NCBI RefSeq assembly: GCF_900095705.1 | Contig: NZ_LT608327.1 | Location: 186,001 to 250,000, forward strand | Origin: Fusobacterium massiliense | GTDB lineage: Bacteria; Fusobacteriota; Fusobacteriia; Fusobacteriales; Fusobacteriaceae | DNA: 64,000 nt | Reading direction: 5' to 3' | In this document: in pieces, positions 45,638-55,360 of the stretch | Position numbering within the stretch: position 1 is the first letter of the stretch | How the letters are laid out: each line of letters starts with the position of its first letter | Position numbers and translations under genes: made by a program | The notes under the pieces: model-generated | What the model was told of the DNA's origin: nothing | Database searches by the model: none | The model's input: the letters and a program-made list of their open reading frames with translations, nothing else

Positions 45638-46834
45638 ATGAAAATATTAGTAATAAACTGTGGAAGTTCTTCACTTAAATATCAATTAATAAATCCGGAA
45701 ACTGAAGAAGTTTTTGCAAAAGGATTATGTGAAAGAATTGGAATAGATGGATCAAAAATGGAATACGAAGTCGTTGCAAAAGACTTTGAAAAAAAATTAG
45801 AAGTTCCTATGCCAACTCACAAAGAAGCATTAGAACTTGTTATATCTCATCTTACAGATAAAGAAATAGGAGTAATAAAATCAGTTGATGAAGTTGATGC
45901 ATTAGGACACAGAGTAGTACATGGTGGAGAAGAGTTTGCTCAATCTGTTTTAATAACTGAAGAAGTTTTAAAAGCTATTGAAGCAAATAATGATTTAGCA
46001 CCATTACATAATCCAGCTAACTTAATGGGAATAAGAACTTGTATGCAACTTATGCCTGGAAAGAAAAATGTAGCTGTGTTTGATACAGCTTTCCATCAAA
46101 CAATGAAACCAGAAGCATTTATGTATGCATTACCTTATGAAGATTACACAGAATTAAAAGTTAGAAAATATGGTTTCCATGGAACATCTCACTTATATGT
46201 ATCAGGAATAATGAGAGAAATAATGGGAAATCCAGAACATTCAAAAATAATAGTATGTCACTTAGGAAACGGAGCATCAATAACTGCTGTTAAAGATGGA
46301 AAATCAGTTGACACATCTATGGGATTAACTCCATTACAAGGTTTAATGATGGGAACAAGATGTGGGGATATAGATCCAGCAGCTGTTTTATTTGTTAAAA
46401 ATAAAAGAGGTTTAACTGATGCACAAATGGATGATAGAATGAATAAAAAATCTGGAATTTTAGGTTTATTCGGAAAATCTTCTGATTGTAGAGACATGGA
46501 AAATGGAGTTGTTGCAGGAGATGAAAGAGCAATACTTGCAGAAAGTGTATCAATGCATAAATTAAGATCATATATAGGAGCTTATGCTGCTATTATGGGC
46601 GGAGTTGATGCAATTTGCTTTACTGGAGGTATTGGAGAAAACTCTTCAATGACAAGAGAAAAAGCATTAGAAGGATTAGAATTCTTAGGAGTAGAATTAG
46701 ATAAAGAAGTTAATTCAGTTAGAAAAAAGGGAAATGTAAAATTATCTAAAGAAACTTCAAGAGTTTTAGTATATAAAATACCTACTAATGAAGAATTAGT
46801 GATAGCTAGAGATACATTTAGACTAGCAAAATAG
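45638..46834 (+). CDS. ackA: Acetate kinase
   Basis: A 398-residue ASKHA-fold kinase that makes ATP from acetyl-phosphate. The N-terminal VINCGSSSLKYQLI (about 4-17), FDTAFHQTM (about 147-155), HLGNGASI (about 207-214) and FTGGIGENSS (near 327-336) motifs are all present. The start has TTGGAGGAATAA. The gap to pta is 68 bases without a terminator. Confidence 0.97.
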   Translation: MKILVINCGSSSLKYQLINPETEEVFAKGLCERIGIDGSKMEYEVVAKDFEKKLEVPMPTHKEALELVISHLTDKEIGVIKSVDEVDALGHRVVHGGEEFAQSVLITEEVLKAIEANNDLAPLHNPANLMGIRTCMQLMPGKKNVAVFDTAFHQTMKPEAFMYALPYEDYTELKVRKYGFHGTSHLYVSGIMREIMGNPEHSKIIVCHLGNGASITAVKDGKSVDTSMGLTPLQGLMMGTRCGDIDPAAVLFVKNKRGLTDAQMDDRMNKKSGILGLFGKSSDCRDMENGVVAGDERAILAESVSMHKLRSYIGAYAAIMGGVDAICFTGGIGENSSMTREKALEGLEFLGVELDKEVNSVRKKGNVKLSKETSRVLVYKIPTNEELVIARDTFRLAK

Positions 46835-46935
46835 TTTTAAGGAAGATACGAAAAGGAAGATACAAATTAATTATATTTAGTTATATAAGGAAATAGTGAA
46901 TTAGAAATTAAACAATTAAATAAGGAGGAAACAAT

Positions 46936-49900
46936 ATGGCAAAAAGAATGCAAACTATGGATGGAAACCAAGCTGCTGCATATGCATCATATGCTTTTAC
47001 TGAAGTTGCTGGGATTTATCCAATAACACCATCATCACCTATGGCAGAATATACTGATGAATGGGCTTCAAGAGGAATGAAAAATATATTTGGAGTGCCT
47101 GTAAAATTAGTGGAAATGCAATCTGAAGGAGGAGCAGCTGGAACGGTTCATGGATCTTTACAAGCTGGAGCATTAACTACAACATACACAGCTTCTCAAG
47201 GATTACTTTTAAAGATACCTAATATGTATAAAATAGCTGGAGAATTATTACCAGGAGTTATACATGTGTCTGCAAGATCTTTATCAGCTCAAGCGTTATC
47301 TATTTTTGGAGACCATCAAGATATTTATGCAGCTAGACAAACTGGTTTTGCAATGCTTGCAACAAATTCTGTTCAAGAAGTTATGGATTTAGCTGGAGTA
47401 GCTCACTTAGCAGCATTAAAGTCAAGAGTTCCATTTTTACATTTCTTCGATGGTTTTAGAACTTCTCATGAAATTCAAAAAGTTGAAGTAATGGAATATG
47501 ATGATTTAAAGAAATTAATAGACTGGAAAGCTTTAGAAGAATTTAGAAAAAGAGCTTTAAATCCAGAACATCCAGTAACAAGAGGTACTGCACAAAATGA
47601 TGATATTTACTTCCAAGCAAGAGAAGTACAAAACAAATTTTATGATGCAGTTCCGGATATAGTTAATAACTATATGAAAGAAATTTCAAAAATAACTGGT
47701 AGAGATTATAAACCATTTAATTATTATGGTGCTCCAGATGCAGAAAGAATTATAATCGCAATGGGATCAGTTTGTGAAGCAGCACAAGAAGTTATAGATT
47801 ACTTACTAGAAAAAGGAGAAAAAGTAGGTTTAATATCTGTACACTTATTTAGACCTTTCTCTGCTAAATACTTCTTTGATGTTTTACCAAAAACTGTAAA
47901 AAGAATTTCAGTTTTAGATAGAACAAAAGAACCAGGTTCATTAGGAGAACCATTATTACTTGATATTAAAGCATTGTTCTATAATAAAGAAAATGCACCA
48001 CTTATAGTTGGTGGAAGATATGGATTATCTTCAAAAGATACAACTCCAGCTCAAATTTTAGCTGTATTTGAAAATTTAAAGAAAGATGAACCAAAAGATG
48101 CTTTTACAGTTGGTATAGTAGATGATGTTACTCATACATCACTTGAAGTAGGATCAGCAATAGCACTTGCTGACCCATCAACAAAAGCTTGTCTATTCTA
48201 TGGATTAGGAGCAGATGGAACAGTTGGAGCTAATAAAAACTCTATTAAAATTATAGGGGATAAAACAGACTTATATGCACAAGGATACTTTGCATATGAC
48301 TCTAAAAAATCAGGAGGAGTTACTAGATCTCACCTAAGATTTGGTAAAAAACCTATTAGATCAACTTATTTAGTTTCAAAACCAACATTTGTTGCTTGTT
48401 CAGTACCAGCATATCTACATCAATATGATATGACTTCTGGACTTAAAGAAGGAGGAAAATTCTTACTTAACTGTGTATGGTCTAAAGAGGAAGCGATAGA
48501 AAATATTCCTAATAATGTAAAAAGAGATTTAGCAAAAAATAAAGCAAGATTATTTATTATAAATGCTACTGCTCTTGCTCATGAAATCGGACTAGGACAA
48601 AGAACAAATACAATAATGCAAGCTGCGTTCTTTAAATTGGCAGAAATTATTCCATTTGAAGAAGCTCAACAATATATGAAAGATTATGCTAAAAAATCTT
48701 ATGCTAAAAAAGGTGATGAAATAGTTCAACTTAACTATAATGCAATAGATAGAGGAGCTAATGATATAGTTGAAATAGAAGTAGATCCAGCATGGGCAAA
48801 TCTTGAAGTAACACCTTTAAACGAACCAAAAGAAACTGCTGGTTGTGGTGGATGTTGTGCTACTCCAACTGATTTCGTTAAAAATATAGCAAAACCTATA
48901 AATGCAATAAAAGGATATGACTTACCTGTATCAGCATTTTTAGGTTATGAAGATGGTACTTTTGAAAATGGTACTTCTGCTTTTGAAAAAAGAGGAGTTG
49001 CTGTTGATGTACCTATATGGAATATAGATAAATGTATACAATGTAACCAATGTTCATATGTATGTCCACATGCAGTCATTAGACCTTTCTTAATAAATGA
49101 AGAAGAATTAAAAGCTGCTCCAGTTGAAATAGCAACTAAAAAACCTACTGGAAAAGGACTAGATGGATTAGGATACAGAATACAAGTTTCAACACTTGAT
49201 TGTGTTGGATGTGGTTCTTGTGCTCATGTATGTCCAGCAAAAGCACTAGATATGATGCCAATAGCAGATTCTTTAAATGACAAAGAAGATGTAAAAGCTG
49301 ATTATCTATTCAATAAAGTAGAATATAGAAGTGACTTAATGCCACTTGATACTGTAAAAGGTTCACAATTTTCTAAACCATTATTTGAATTCCATGGAGC
49401 ATGTCCTGGATGTGGAGAAACACCTTATATTAAATTAATAACTCAATTATATGGAGATAGAATGATGGTTGCCAATGCTACTGGATGTTCATCAATTTAT
49501 TCAGGTTCTGCACCTTCAACTCCATATACAACTAATAAAAATGGCGAAGGACCTTCTTGGGCATCTTCATTATTTGAAGACAATGCTGAATATGGATTTG
49601 GTATGCATGTGGGAGTTGAAGCTTTAAGATCTAGAATTCAACATACTATGGAAGAAAATATGGATAAAGTAGATGAAGATATAGCTACTCTATTTAAAGA
49701 TTGGATAGCAAATAGACAATTCTCTGTAAGAACAAGAGAAATTAGAGATATTCTTGTTCCAAAACTAGAAGCATTAAATACAGATTTTGCAAAAGAAATA
49801 TTAGATTTGAAACAATATCTAATTAAGAAATCTCAATGGATAATTGGTGGAGACGGTTGGGCATATGATATTGGTTATGGTGGACTTGACCATGTTCTTG

Positions 49901-50505
49901 CATCTAATGAAGATGTAAATATATTAGTAGTGGATACAGAAGTTTACTCTAATACAGGAGGACAAGCATCAAAATCTACACCAACTGGAGCTGTTGCAAA
50001 ATTTGCTGCAGCAGGAAAACCAGTTAAGAAAAAAGACTTAGCAGCAATAGCAATGTCTTATGGACATATTTATGTTGCACAAGTTTCAATGGGGGCTAAC
50101 CAACAACAAGCTTTAAAAGCTATTAAAGAAGCTGAAGCACATCAAGGACCTTCAATTATAATTGCATATTCTCCTTGTATCAACCATGGTATTAAGAAAG
50201 GTATGTCACAATCTCAAACTGAAATGAAGCTTGCAACTGAATGTGGATATTGGCCAATATTCAGATATAATCCATCAGTTGAAAAATTAGGTAAAAACCC
50301 ATTACAAATAGATTGTAAAGAACCTAAATGGGAAAAATATGAAGAATATCTAACAGGAGAAGTTAGATATCAAACTCTAACTAAATCTAATCCAGAACAA
50401 GCTAAAATTTTATTTGAAGCAAATAAAAAAGAAGCTCAAAAGAGATGGAGACAATATAAGAGAATGGCTGCACTAGATTATAGTGAAGAAAAAGAAGAAG
50501 AATAA
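46936..50505 (+). CDS. nifJ: Pyruvate:ferredoxin (flavodoxin) oxidoreductase
   Basis: A 1189-residue single-chain pyruvate synthase that splits pyruvate to acetyl-CoA and CO2 and reduces ferredoxin. In order: N-terminal pyrimidine-binding domain (AYTEVAGIYPITPSSPM-type opening), gamma domain, two 4Fe-4S clusters (CIQCNQCSYVCPHAV and CVGCGSCAHVCPAKAL, about 700-770), and the TPP domain with CPGCGE and the GDGWAYDIGYGG motif (about 974-985). Length is that of the standard homodimeric enzyme. It feeds pta-ackA. An ISL3 element has landed 33 bases behind its stop. Confidence 0.96.
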   Translation: MAKRMQTMDGNQAAAYASYAFTEVAGIYPITPSSPMAEYTDEWASRGMKNIFGVPVKLVEMQSEGGAAGTVHGSLQAGALTTTYTASQGLLLKIPNMYKIAGELLPGVIHVSARSLSAQALSIFGDHQDIYAARQTGFAMLATNSVQEVMDLAGVAHLAALKSRVPFLHFFDGFRTSHEIQKVEVMEYDDLKKLIDWKALEEFRKRALNPEHPVTRGTAQNDDIYFQAREVQNKFYDAVPDIVNNYMKEISKITGRDYKPFNYYGAPDAERIIIAMGSVCEAAQEVIDYLLEKGEKVGLISVHLFRPFSAKYFFDVLPKTVKRISVLDRTKEPGSLGEPLLLDIKALFYNKENAPLIVGGRYGLSSKDTTPAQILAVFENLKKDEPKDAFTVGIVDDVTHTSLEVGSAIALADPSTKACLFYGLGADGTVGANKNSIKIIGDKTDLYAQGYFAYDSKKSGGVTRSHLRFGKKPIRSTYLVSKPTFVACSVPAYLHQYDMTSGLKEGGKFLLNCVWSKEEAIENIPNNVKRDLAKNKARLFIINATALAHEIGLGQRTNTIMQAAFFKLAEIIPFEEAQQYMKDYAKKSYAKKGDEIVQLNYNAIDRGANDIVEIEVDPAWANLEVTPLNEPKETAGCGGCCATPTDFVKNIAKPINAIKGYDLPVSAFLGYEDGTFENGTSAFEKRGVAVDVPIWNIDKCIQCNQCSYVCPHAVIRPFLINEEELKAAPVEIATKKPTGKGLDGLGYRIQVSTLDCVGCGSCAHVCPAKALDMMPIADSLNDKEDVKADYLFNKVEYRSDLMPLDTVKGSQFSKPLFEFHGACPGCGETPYIKLITQLYGDRMMVANATGCSSIYSGSAPSTPYTTNKNGEGPSWASSLFEDNAEYGFGMHVGVEALRSRIQHTMEENMDKVDEDIATLFKDWIANRQFSVRTREIRDILVPKLEALNTDFAKEILDLKQYLIKKSQWIIGGDGWAYDIGYGGLDHVLASNEDVNILVVDTEVYSNTGGQASKSTPTGAVAKFAAAGKPVKKKDLAAIAMSYGHIYVAQVSMGANQQQALKAIKEAEAHQGPSIIIAYSPCINHGIKKGMSQSQTEMKLATECGYWPIFRYNPSVEKLGKNPLQIDCKEPKWEKYEEYLTGEVRYQTLTKSNPEQAKILFEANKKEAQKRWRQYKRMAALDYSEEKEEE

Positions 50506-50594
50506 AAAATGAAATTGAAAGGGAGCTATAATTATAGCGGCTATTTGTCAAATAGTGTTGATGAAAAAGTTTAGACTATGACTTAGCATAATTA

Positions 50595-50636
50595 AGAGAA
50601 TTTTTGAGAATAAAAACTTGAAAATTCTCTTTTTTT
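50595..50636 (+). terminator. Terminator inside the left end of the IS
   Basis: AGAGAATTTT (50595-50604) pairs with AAAATTCTCT (50621-50630), followed by TTTTTT. It points rightward, so it would stop transcription entering from nifJ and protect the transposase gene from antisense transcription. Confidence 0.7.
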
Positions 50637-50669
50637 ATTGTTACTAAAATTCATTATTGCATAAAAAAA

Positions 50670-51956
50670 TTAGGCATTAATTGAAACAATTCCTTCTTGA
50701 ATTAATATACGCTTTTTAAAATTGCTAAATTTTGAATATCCAAATGCAGTTCTTTTTATTGATTTAATTTTATTATTTAAACCTTCTATTACTCCATTAG
50801 TAATATTAGTTTCAAACATATTTTTAATATATTCCATATATTTTTTAAGAGTTTTTAAAGCAACTCTCATTTTCTCAGAAATTTTTTCTTTACTTCCAAG
50901 ATATTTTTCTACTATTCCTTCAAATTTTTTAAAATTATTATGTTTAATTGCTTGGATAATATCTTGATATATATTAAAATTAATTTCTAATTCAGGTATT
51001 TTATCAAGAATATAATCTACTTTATCTTTACTACTTAATTTGTACTTAAAACTTTGACAGTAGTATTTTATTTCGCAAAGGTCAGGGTAATATTTTAATA
51101 ATAACTTCCAAAATCTCTTTAATTTTCTTTTTAAAGAAGGATCTTGAATAGAGTTCATAATATATATTCTAGTTTGATTAAATGCTCTGTTAATAAGGTT
51201 AACAATATGAAATTTATCTAAAACTATTTCTCCATTAGGAAAGATAGATTTAACTAAGCTAATATATGGAGCATACATATCCATACAAATATATTTCACA
51301 TTATTTTTAGATTTTAAAGAAAATCTAGAAAAATATTCTGTAAGAGAAGGAAGTCTTCTATCTTCCACTATATCGATAATGCTCTTACTTTGAAAGTCAG
51401 CAAAAACAAAAGACATAGCGCCATCAATATTTTTAACAGATTTAAATTCATCAATACAAATAGTTTCTGGTAAATGTTCTCTATTAACTTTAAAATTAGA
51501 ATAGCAGGTATCCATAATTCTTTGCACAGAAGAGACGGAAATATTATATCTCTTAGCAATAGATGTAAGAGAAATATTTTTTTGAAGTTCAAGCGCGATA
51601 GTATATTTAAGATTATTAGATATACTAGAATTATTACTAACAACATTAGTGGAAGGTGAAAAAGTTTTTTTACAATCCTTACAAATATACCTTTGTATAG
51701 TAAGCTCAAGTTCAATATTGTAATTCTGGTAAGGAATATACCTAACTTTACGAATTCTTGAACCATTTTTAACAATATTTTTAGAGTTACAATGTGGACA
51801 AGCACAGTGATTAGATTTAAGAAATCCTTTAAAAACTTTAATAAAGAAATCGTTTTTTTTAATAATTTGAAAATAGTTTTCTTCTGGAAAAGAAATATTA
51901 TTATCTTGAATATTTAAGATATTTTTGATAAAATCAGATGGAGACAATGAAATCAC
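50670..51956 (-). CDS. ISL3-family transposase
   Basis: A 428-residue DDE transposase. The N-terminus carries a zinc ribbon (CPHCNSKNIVKNG, and CKDCKKTF), then a helix-turn-helix (SLTSIAKRYNISVSSVQRIM). The RNase H-like core follows, with ICIDEFKSVK (first Asp), CMDMYAPYISLVKSIFPNGE (second Asp) and ITNGVIEGLNNKIKSIKRTA (Glu). This is the full ISL3 layout and length, so it is likely intact. The start has AGGAAGTGATTTC upstream. Confidence 0.92.
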   Translation of the reverse strand: MISLSPSDFIKNILNIQDNNISFPEENYFQIIKKNDFFIKVFKGFLKSNHCACPHCNSKNIVKNGSRIRKVRYIPYQNYNIELELTIQRYICKDCKKTFSPSTNVVSNNSSISNNLKYTIALELQKNISLTSIAKRYNISVSSVQRIMDTCYSNFKVNREHLPETICIDEFKSVKNIDGAMSFVFADFQSKSIIDIVEDRRLPSLTEYFSRFSLKSKNNVKYICMDMYAPYISLVKSIFPNGEIVLDKFHIVNLINRAFNQTRIYIMNSIQDPSLKRKLKRFWKLLLKYYPDLCEIKYYCQSFKYKLSSKDKVDYILDKIPELEINFNIYQDIIQAIKHNNFKKFEGIVEKYLGSKEKISEKMRVALKTLKKYMEYIKNMFETNITNGVIEGLNNKIKSIKRTAFGYSKFSNFKKRILIQEGIVSINA

Positions 51957-52085
51957 TTCCTTTATGGTTATTTTGAGCGATTTAATTTTAACAGGAAAAT
52001 TTCATTGTCTCAATTTTTTTTTTATTAAAAAATGGCATTAATAGAAATTTTTTCTATCAACACCATTTAGTATACAACCCTTATT

Positions 52086-52108
52086 TATAAGGAAAGTATA
52101 AATTTAAA
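52086..52108 (+). repeat. Solo AT-rich flank of the palindromic repeat
   Basis: TATAAGGAAAGTATAAATTT matches the flank that precedes other copies, but no palindrome follows. It begins 6 bases after the right end of the ISL3 element. It may be the remainder of the original nifJ downstream region, in which a terminator and then this motif are expected. Confidence 0.6.
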
Positions 52109-52209
52109 GAGATATAAATAATATATGTGGTATATATATATATACTAAATAAAAAATAGTGTTTTTTTGAAAAAAATCTTTAAAATAATTAAAAATTTGC
52201 ATCACAAAA

Positions 52210-52235
52210 AGCTCTAATGAAAAATACTCATTAGA
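52210..52235. other. Hairpin at the 3' end of the IS91-like transposase gene
   Basis: CTCTAATGA, a 7-base loop and TCATTAGAG form a perfect 9-bp stem just beyond the transposase stop codon. IS91-type elements carry a subterminal palindrome near the replication end, so this is a candidate; it could also be an ordinary terminator for the minus-strand gene. Confidence 0.45.
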
Positions 52236-52241
52236 GAATTA

Positions 52242-53447
52242 TTAGAAATATACCTTATGTATGGTCCGTCCATACCAATCTGAGCTAACATATATTTCTT
52301 GTATATCCATCATAATTTTACAATAAGGACACATAAATGGATGTACACCAAATGTATCAATAGATTGTTTTACATAAAAAGAATATTCAGATTTAGAAAA
52401 ACTTTTTTTGTATTTCTTAACTATATTTCTTAATTTTGCTGTAATATTGTGCCCATAAAATCCAAATCTATTAATCATTTTAAAATTTTTTGGAGGTAAA
52501 TGGATAAGAATTTGTTGAACAAATTTATCTATATCCATAGTTACATATTTTTTCTTTTTCTCATCAGCTAAATCATTAAAGAAGAAAGTAACTTTTTCAT
52601 TATCATAATAAGTGATTTTGTATTCAGCAATGGGAGCACGAGCGAGATATCTACCTAAATATTTTACAATTCCTTTAGGTGAATTAACATCACCAGAGCC
52701 TACATTAAAGAATAATCTTTTATCTTCTTTATATAATTTAGAAACAGCTTTTTGAGCAAGATTTTTAATTTTAAGATTAGGATAATTACTATTTTGAACA
52801 ATATTAAGGACAAGATACTTTCATTGCCCAGCAATAGAAGGAACATGAAAGTAGTCTAACTTTTTAAAAGTAAAATTTTTGGTAAAGCCACCAAGAGAAA
52901 CAAGAGCATGTATATGTGGATTCCATTTTAGATCTCTGCCAAAAGTATGAATAACAGTGATAAGTCCATAATGAACAATATCAGAATTAGTAAAATAATT
53001 AGGAGAAGATTTAGGAACTTTAAATTTTCGAGCGATTTTTTTGTGCATATTATGAAATTGATATTTCATAACTTCATTAATAGTCTTAGCAAGTTTAGAG
53101 AGTAAAGTTCTATCATAACAAAAAAATGCTCTTAATTCTTCAGGAATAGTAAAAAGAATATGCCTATGAGGAATATTAAGAATATCATTAGTCATCTTTT
53201 GAGTCCAAGTAGCAGAGTATTTAAAACCACAAGAAGGACAAAGTCTAGATTTACAAGTAATAGGAATGGTATGGTAATGTCCACACTCAGTACAAGTATA
53301 TTTAATGAAACCAGTTTTAATATCACGACAAAGTAAGAATTTGTTGATAGAAGCCTTAATATATTCAAAATGTTGTTGAGTTAAAAAAGGGTTGATAAAA
53401 TTAAGAATATGTGATAAATTAACTAGGGATAGTATTTCTTTAATCAT
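52242..53447 (-). pseudogene. IS91-like (Y2/HUH) transposase interrupted by one nonsense codon
   Basis: The minus strand has one continuous frame of about 401 codons broken only by a TGA at 52821-52823 (SIAGQ-stop-KYLVLNIV), where homologues would be expected to have Trp (TGG). The N-terminal zinc ribbon is intact (CTECGHYHTIPITCKSRLCP then SCG). It is followed by IPHRHILFTIP and the metal-binding HUH motif in WNPHIHAL. The part after the stop has GIVKYLGRYLARAPIAEYKI, which carries the catalytic tyrosine region, and FYGHN near the end. Upstream and downstream parts both lack other defects, so the loss is recent, or the copy may be read through. Confidence 0.85.
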
Positions 53448-53502
53448 GAGATATTACTCCTTTCTGTATGTTTTAGTGCAAATAAATTTTACAGAAAAAG
53501 AG

Positions 53503-53550
53503 AGCCAATTGCAAAAGATTTTTTTAAAATCTGCAATTGGCTTTTTTTTT
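53503..53550 (+). terminator. Strong hairpin with T run before the ABC genes
   Basis: AGCCAATTGCA (53503-53513) pairs with TGCAATTGGCT (53532-53542), with further GATTTT/AAAATC pairing inside, followed by ten T residues. It points rightward although no plus-strand gene lies directly upstream. It may insulate the ABC operon from the insertion sequences or be the displaced end of an older transcript. Confidence 0.7.
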
Positions 53551-53577
53551 TAAAGTATATTTCTTTTTAATAAATAT

Positions 53578-53606
53578 TTGATTTACTAATATTATAGGTA
53601 TATAAT
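53578..53606 (+). promoter_or_regulatory. Promoter of the ABC exporter pair
   Basis: TTGATT at 53578-53583, a 17-base spacer and TATAAT at 53601-53606, 36 bases before the start codon. Confidence 0.65.
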
Positions 53607-53641
53607 ATTAATGTAAAAATATAGTAAAGGAGGTTAGATTT

Positions 53642-55357
53642 ATGAAACAAAAGAGTAATTTTACTTTTCTTCTTTCTTATGCAAAAAATGAAAAATATAA
53701 ATTATATTTTTCAGCTTTTTTAAGTGTATGTAGTTCAATACTTATGGTTGTACCTTATATACTTATATATAATATTATTTTAGAGCTATTAAAAACAGAT
53801 TTAGATTATAATAGAGTTAAGAAACTAGCTATCTATACTGCAATTTTAATAATTCTAAGATTAGTATTATTTATATTATCAGGAGTATTTTCACATGTGG
53901 CAGCATTTAATATACTTTATAATATTAGAATGCAGGCAGTGAAGCATTTAGGAAATATTAATTTAGGATATTTTAGAGAGAAAAATATTGGTGAAATAAA
54001 AAAAGCTATAAATGAAGATGTTGAAAAACTAGAAAATTTTTTAGCACACCAAATTCCAGATTTAGCAGCAGCAATAACAACTCCAATAGTTATATTAGTA
54101 TTTTTATTTTTCTTAGAGTGGAGAATAACAATATTTTTAATTATTCCTATAATACTTGCTATTTTAACTCAATTTGCTATGTTTAAAGGTTATGGTAAGC
54201 GTTTAGATAACTATAATTCTCTACTTCAAAGATTAACTTCAACAATAACTCAGTATATAAAGGGAATGAATGTGTTTAAAGCCTTTAACTTAACAGCACA
54301 TTCTTTTAAAAAATATATTGATATAAATAATGAATATACAGAAAATTGGCATGAAATGACAGATGATTACAGAGCACCTTATGGAATATTTTTAGCAGTT
54401 GTAGATTCAGCATTAATTTTTGTTATTCCAAGTGGAGGCTATTTGTATTTAACTGACAAAATTAATATTTCTACATTTTTAATATTTTTACTTTTAAGTT
54501 ATACATTCCTGAGTTCATTCAAAATATTAATGCAATTTGCTGGAACTTTTTCTTTTGTTTTAGCAGGAGCAAATAATGTTAGAAGTATAATTGAATTTCC
54601 TATTCAAAATGATGGAAAAAATTTAAAAAATATTAATTTTAAAGAAAATATTTCATTTAATGATGTAACTTTTTCTTATGATAAAAATGATGTTTTAAAG
54701 AATATTAACTTAATTTTAAAAGCTAATACAATAACTGCACTTGTTGGACCATCAGGCTCTGGAAAGACAACTATTGCTTATTTATTGGGTAGATTTTGGG
54801 ATATTCAAAAAGGAAGTATAAAAATTGGAGATATTGATATAAAGGATATAGATATAAATTATTTGTTATCCAATATTTCCTATGTATTTCAAGATATTTT
54901 TATATTGACAGATACAATTTTTGAAAATATCAAAATGGGACTTGATAAAACAAAAGAAGAGGTGTATAAGGCTGCAAAAGATGCTGAAATTCATGAATTT
55001 ATTATGAGCTTGCCAAATGGCTATGATACTATTATTGGAGATGGATATATAAAATTAAGTGGTGGAGAAAAACAAAGAATTTCAATAGCAAGGTGTCTAC
55101 TTAAAAATAGTCCAATAGTTGTTTTAGATGAAATAACAGCTTATTCTGATATAGAAAATGAAGCTAAAATACAAAGTGCTATTAGAAATTTATTAAAAGA
55201 TAAAACAGCTATTATAATAGCTCACAGATTGTATACTATAAAAGATGTTGATAATATTATTGTACTAAATGAAGGAGAAATTGTAGAAAGTGGAAAACAC
55301 CAAGATTTAATTATAAAAGAAAATGGCTTATATAAACATCTTTGGGAGGTGAAATAA
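53642..55357 (+). CDS. ABC transporter, fused permease-ATPase, subunit 1
   Basis: A 571-residue half-transporter of the type IV (exporter) fold. Six helices (about 20-300) are followed by a nucleotide-binding domain with Walker A GPSGSGKTT, Q-loop VFQD, signature LSGGEKQRI, Walker B VVLDE and H-loop IIAHR. The D-loop is unusual (AYSDIE instead of ASLDxx). It pairs with the next gene, 3 bases away. Exporter-fold pairs of this sort include drug exporters and siderophore importers such as YbtPQ and IrtAB; direction and substrate are unknown. Start behind AAAGGAGGTTAGATT. Confidence 0.88.
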   Translation: MKQKSNFTFLLSYAKNEKYKLYFSAFLSVCSSILMVVPYILIYNIILELLKTDLDYNRVKKLAIYTAILIILRLVLFILSGVFSHVAAFNILYNIRMQAVKHLGNINLGYFREKNIGEIKKAINEDVEKLENFLAHQIPDLAAAITTPIVILVFLFFLEWRITIFLIIPIILAILTQFAMFKGYGKRLDNYNSLLQRLTSTITQYIKGMNVFKAFNLTAHSFKKYIDINNEYTENWHEMTDDYRAPYGIFLAVVDSALIFVIPSGGYLYLTDKINISTFLIFLLLSYTFLSSFKILMQFAGTFSFVLAGANNVRSIIEFPIQNDGKNLKNINFKENISFNDVTFSYDKNDVLKNINLILKANTITALVGPSGSGKTTIAYLLGRFWDIQKGSIKIGDIDIKDIDINYLLSNISYVFQDIFILTDTIFENIKMGLDKTKEEVYKAAKDAEIHEFIMSLPNGYDTIIGDGYIKLSGGEKQRISIARCLLKNSPIVVLDEITAYSDIENEAKIQSAIRNLLKDKTAIIIAHRLYTIKDVDNIIVLNEGEIVESGKHQDLIIKENGLYKHLWEVK

Positions 55358-55360
55358 ATA

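Larger units (their letters stand above)
50539..52080 (-). mobile_element. ISL3-family insertion sequence
   Basis: The element contains one transposase and is bounded by imperfect inverted repeats. The left end is GGCTATTTGTCAAATAGTGT then TGATGAAAAAG. The right end, read inward, is GGGTTGTATACTAAATGGTG then TTGATAGAAAAAA. They share AAAT-GTGTTGAT-GAAAAA at the same depth. No 8-bp target duplication is obvious (ATTATAGC on the left, TTATTTAT on the right), so the outermost bases are uncertain by a few positions. Confidence 0.7.

Noticed and set aside
52128-52147. Microsatellite or regulatory site in the TA-alternating stretch
   Set aside because: A short alternating TA run next to the IS ends; no supporting context beyond low complexity.
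52821-52823. TGA recoded as tryptophan or selenocysteine
   Set aside because: One TGA in one transposon gene, while many housekeeping genes in this window end in TAA/TGA normally and no SECIS-like hairpin is evident. A nonsense mutation explains it.
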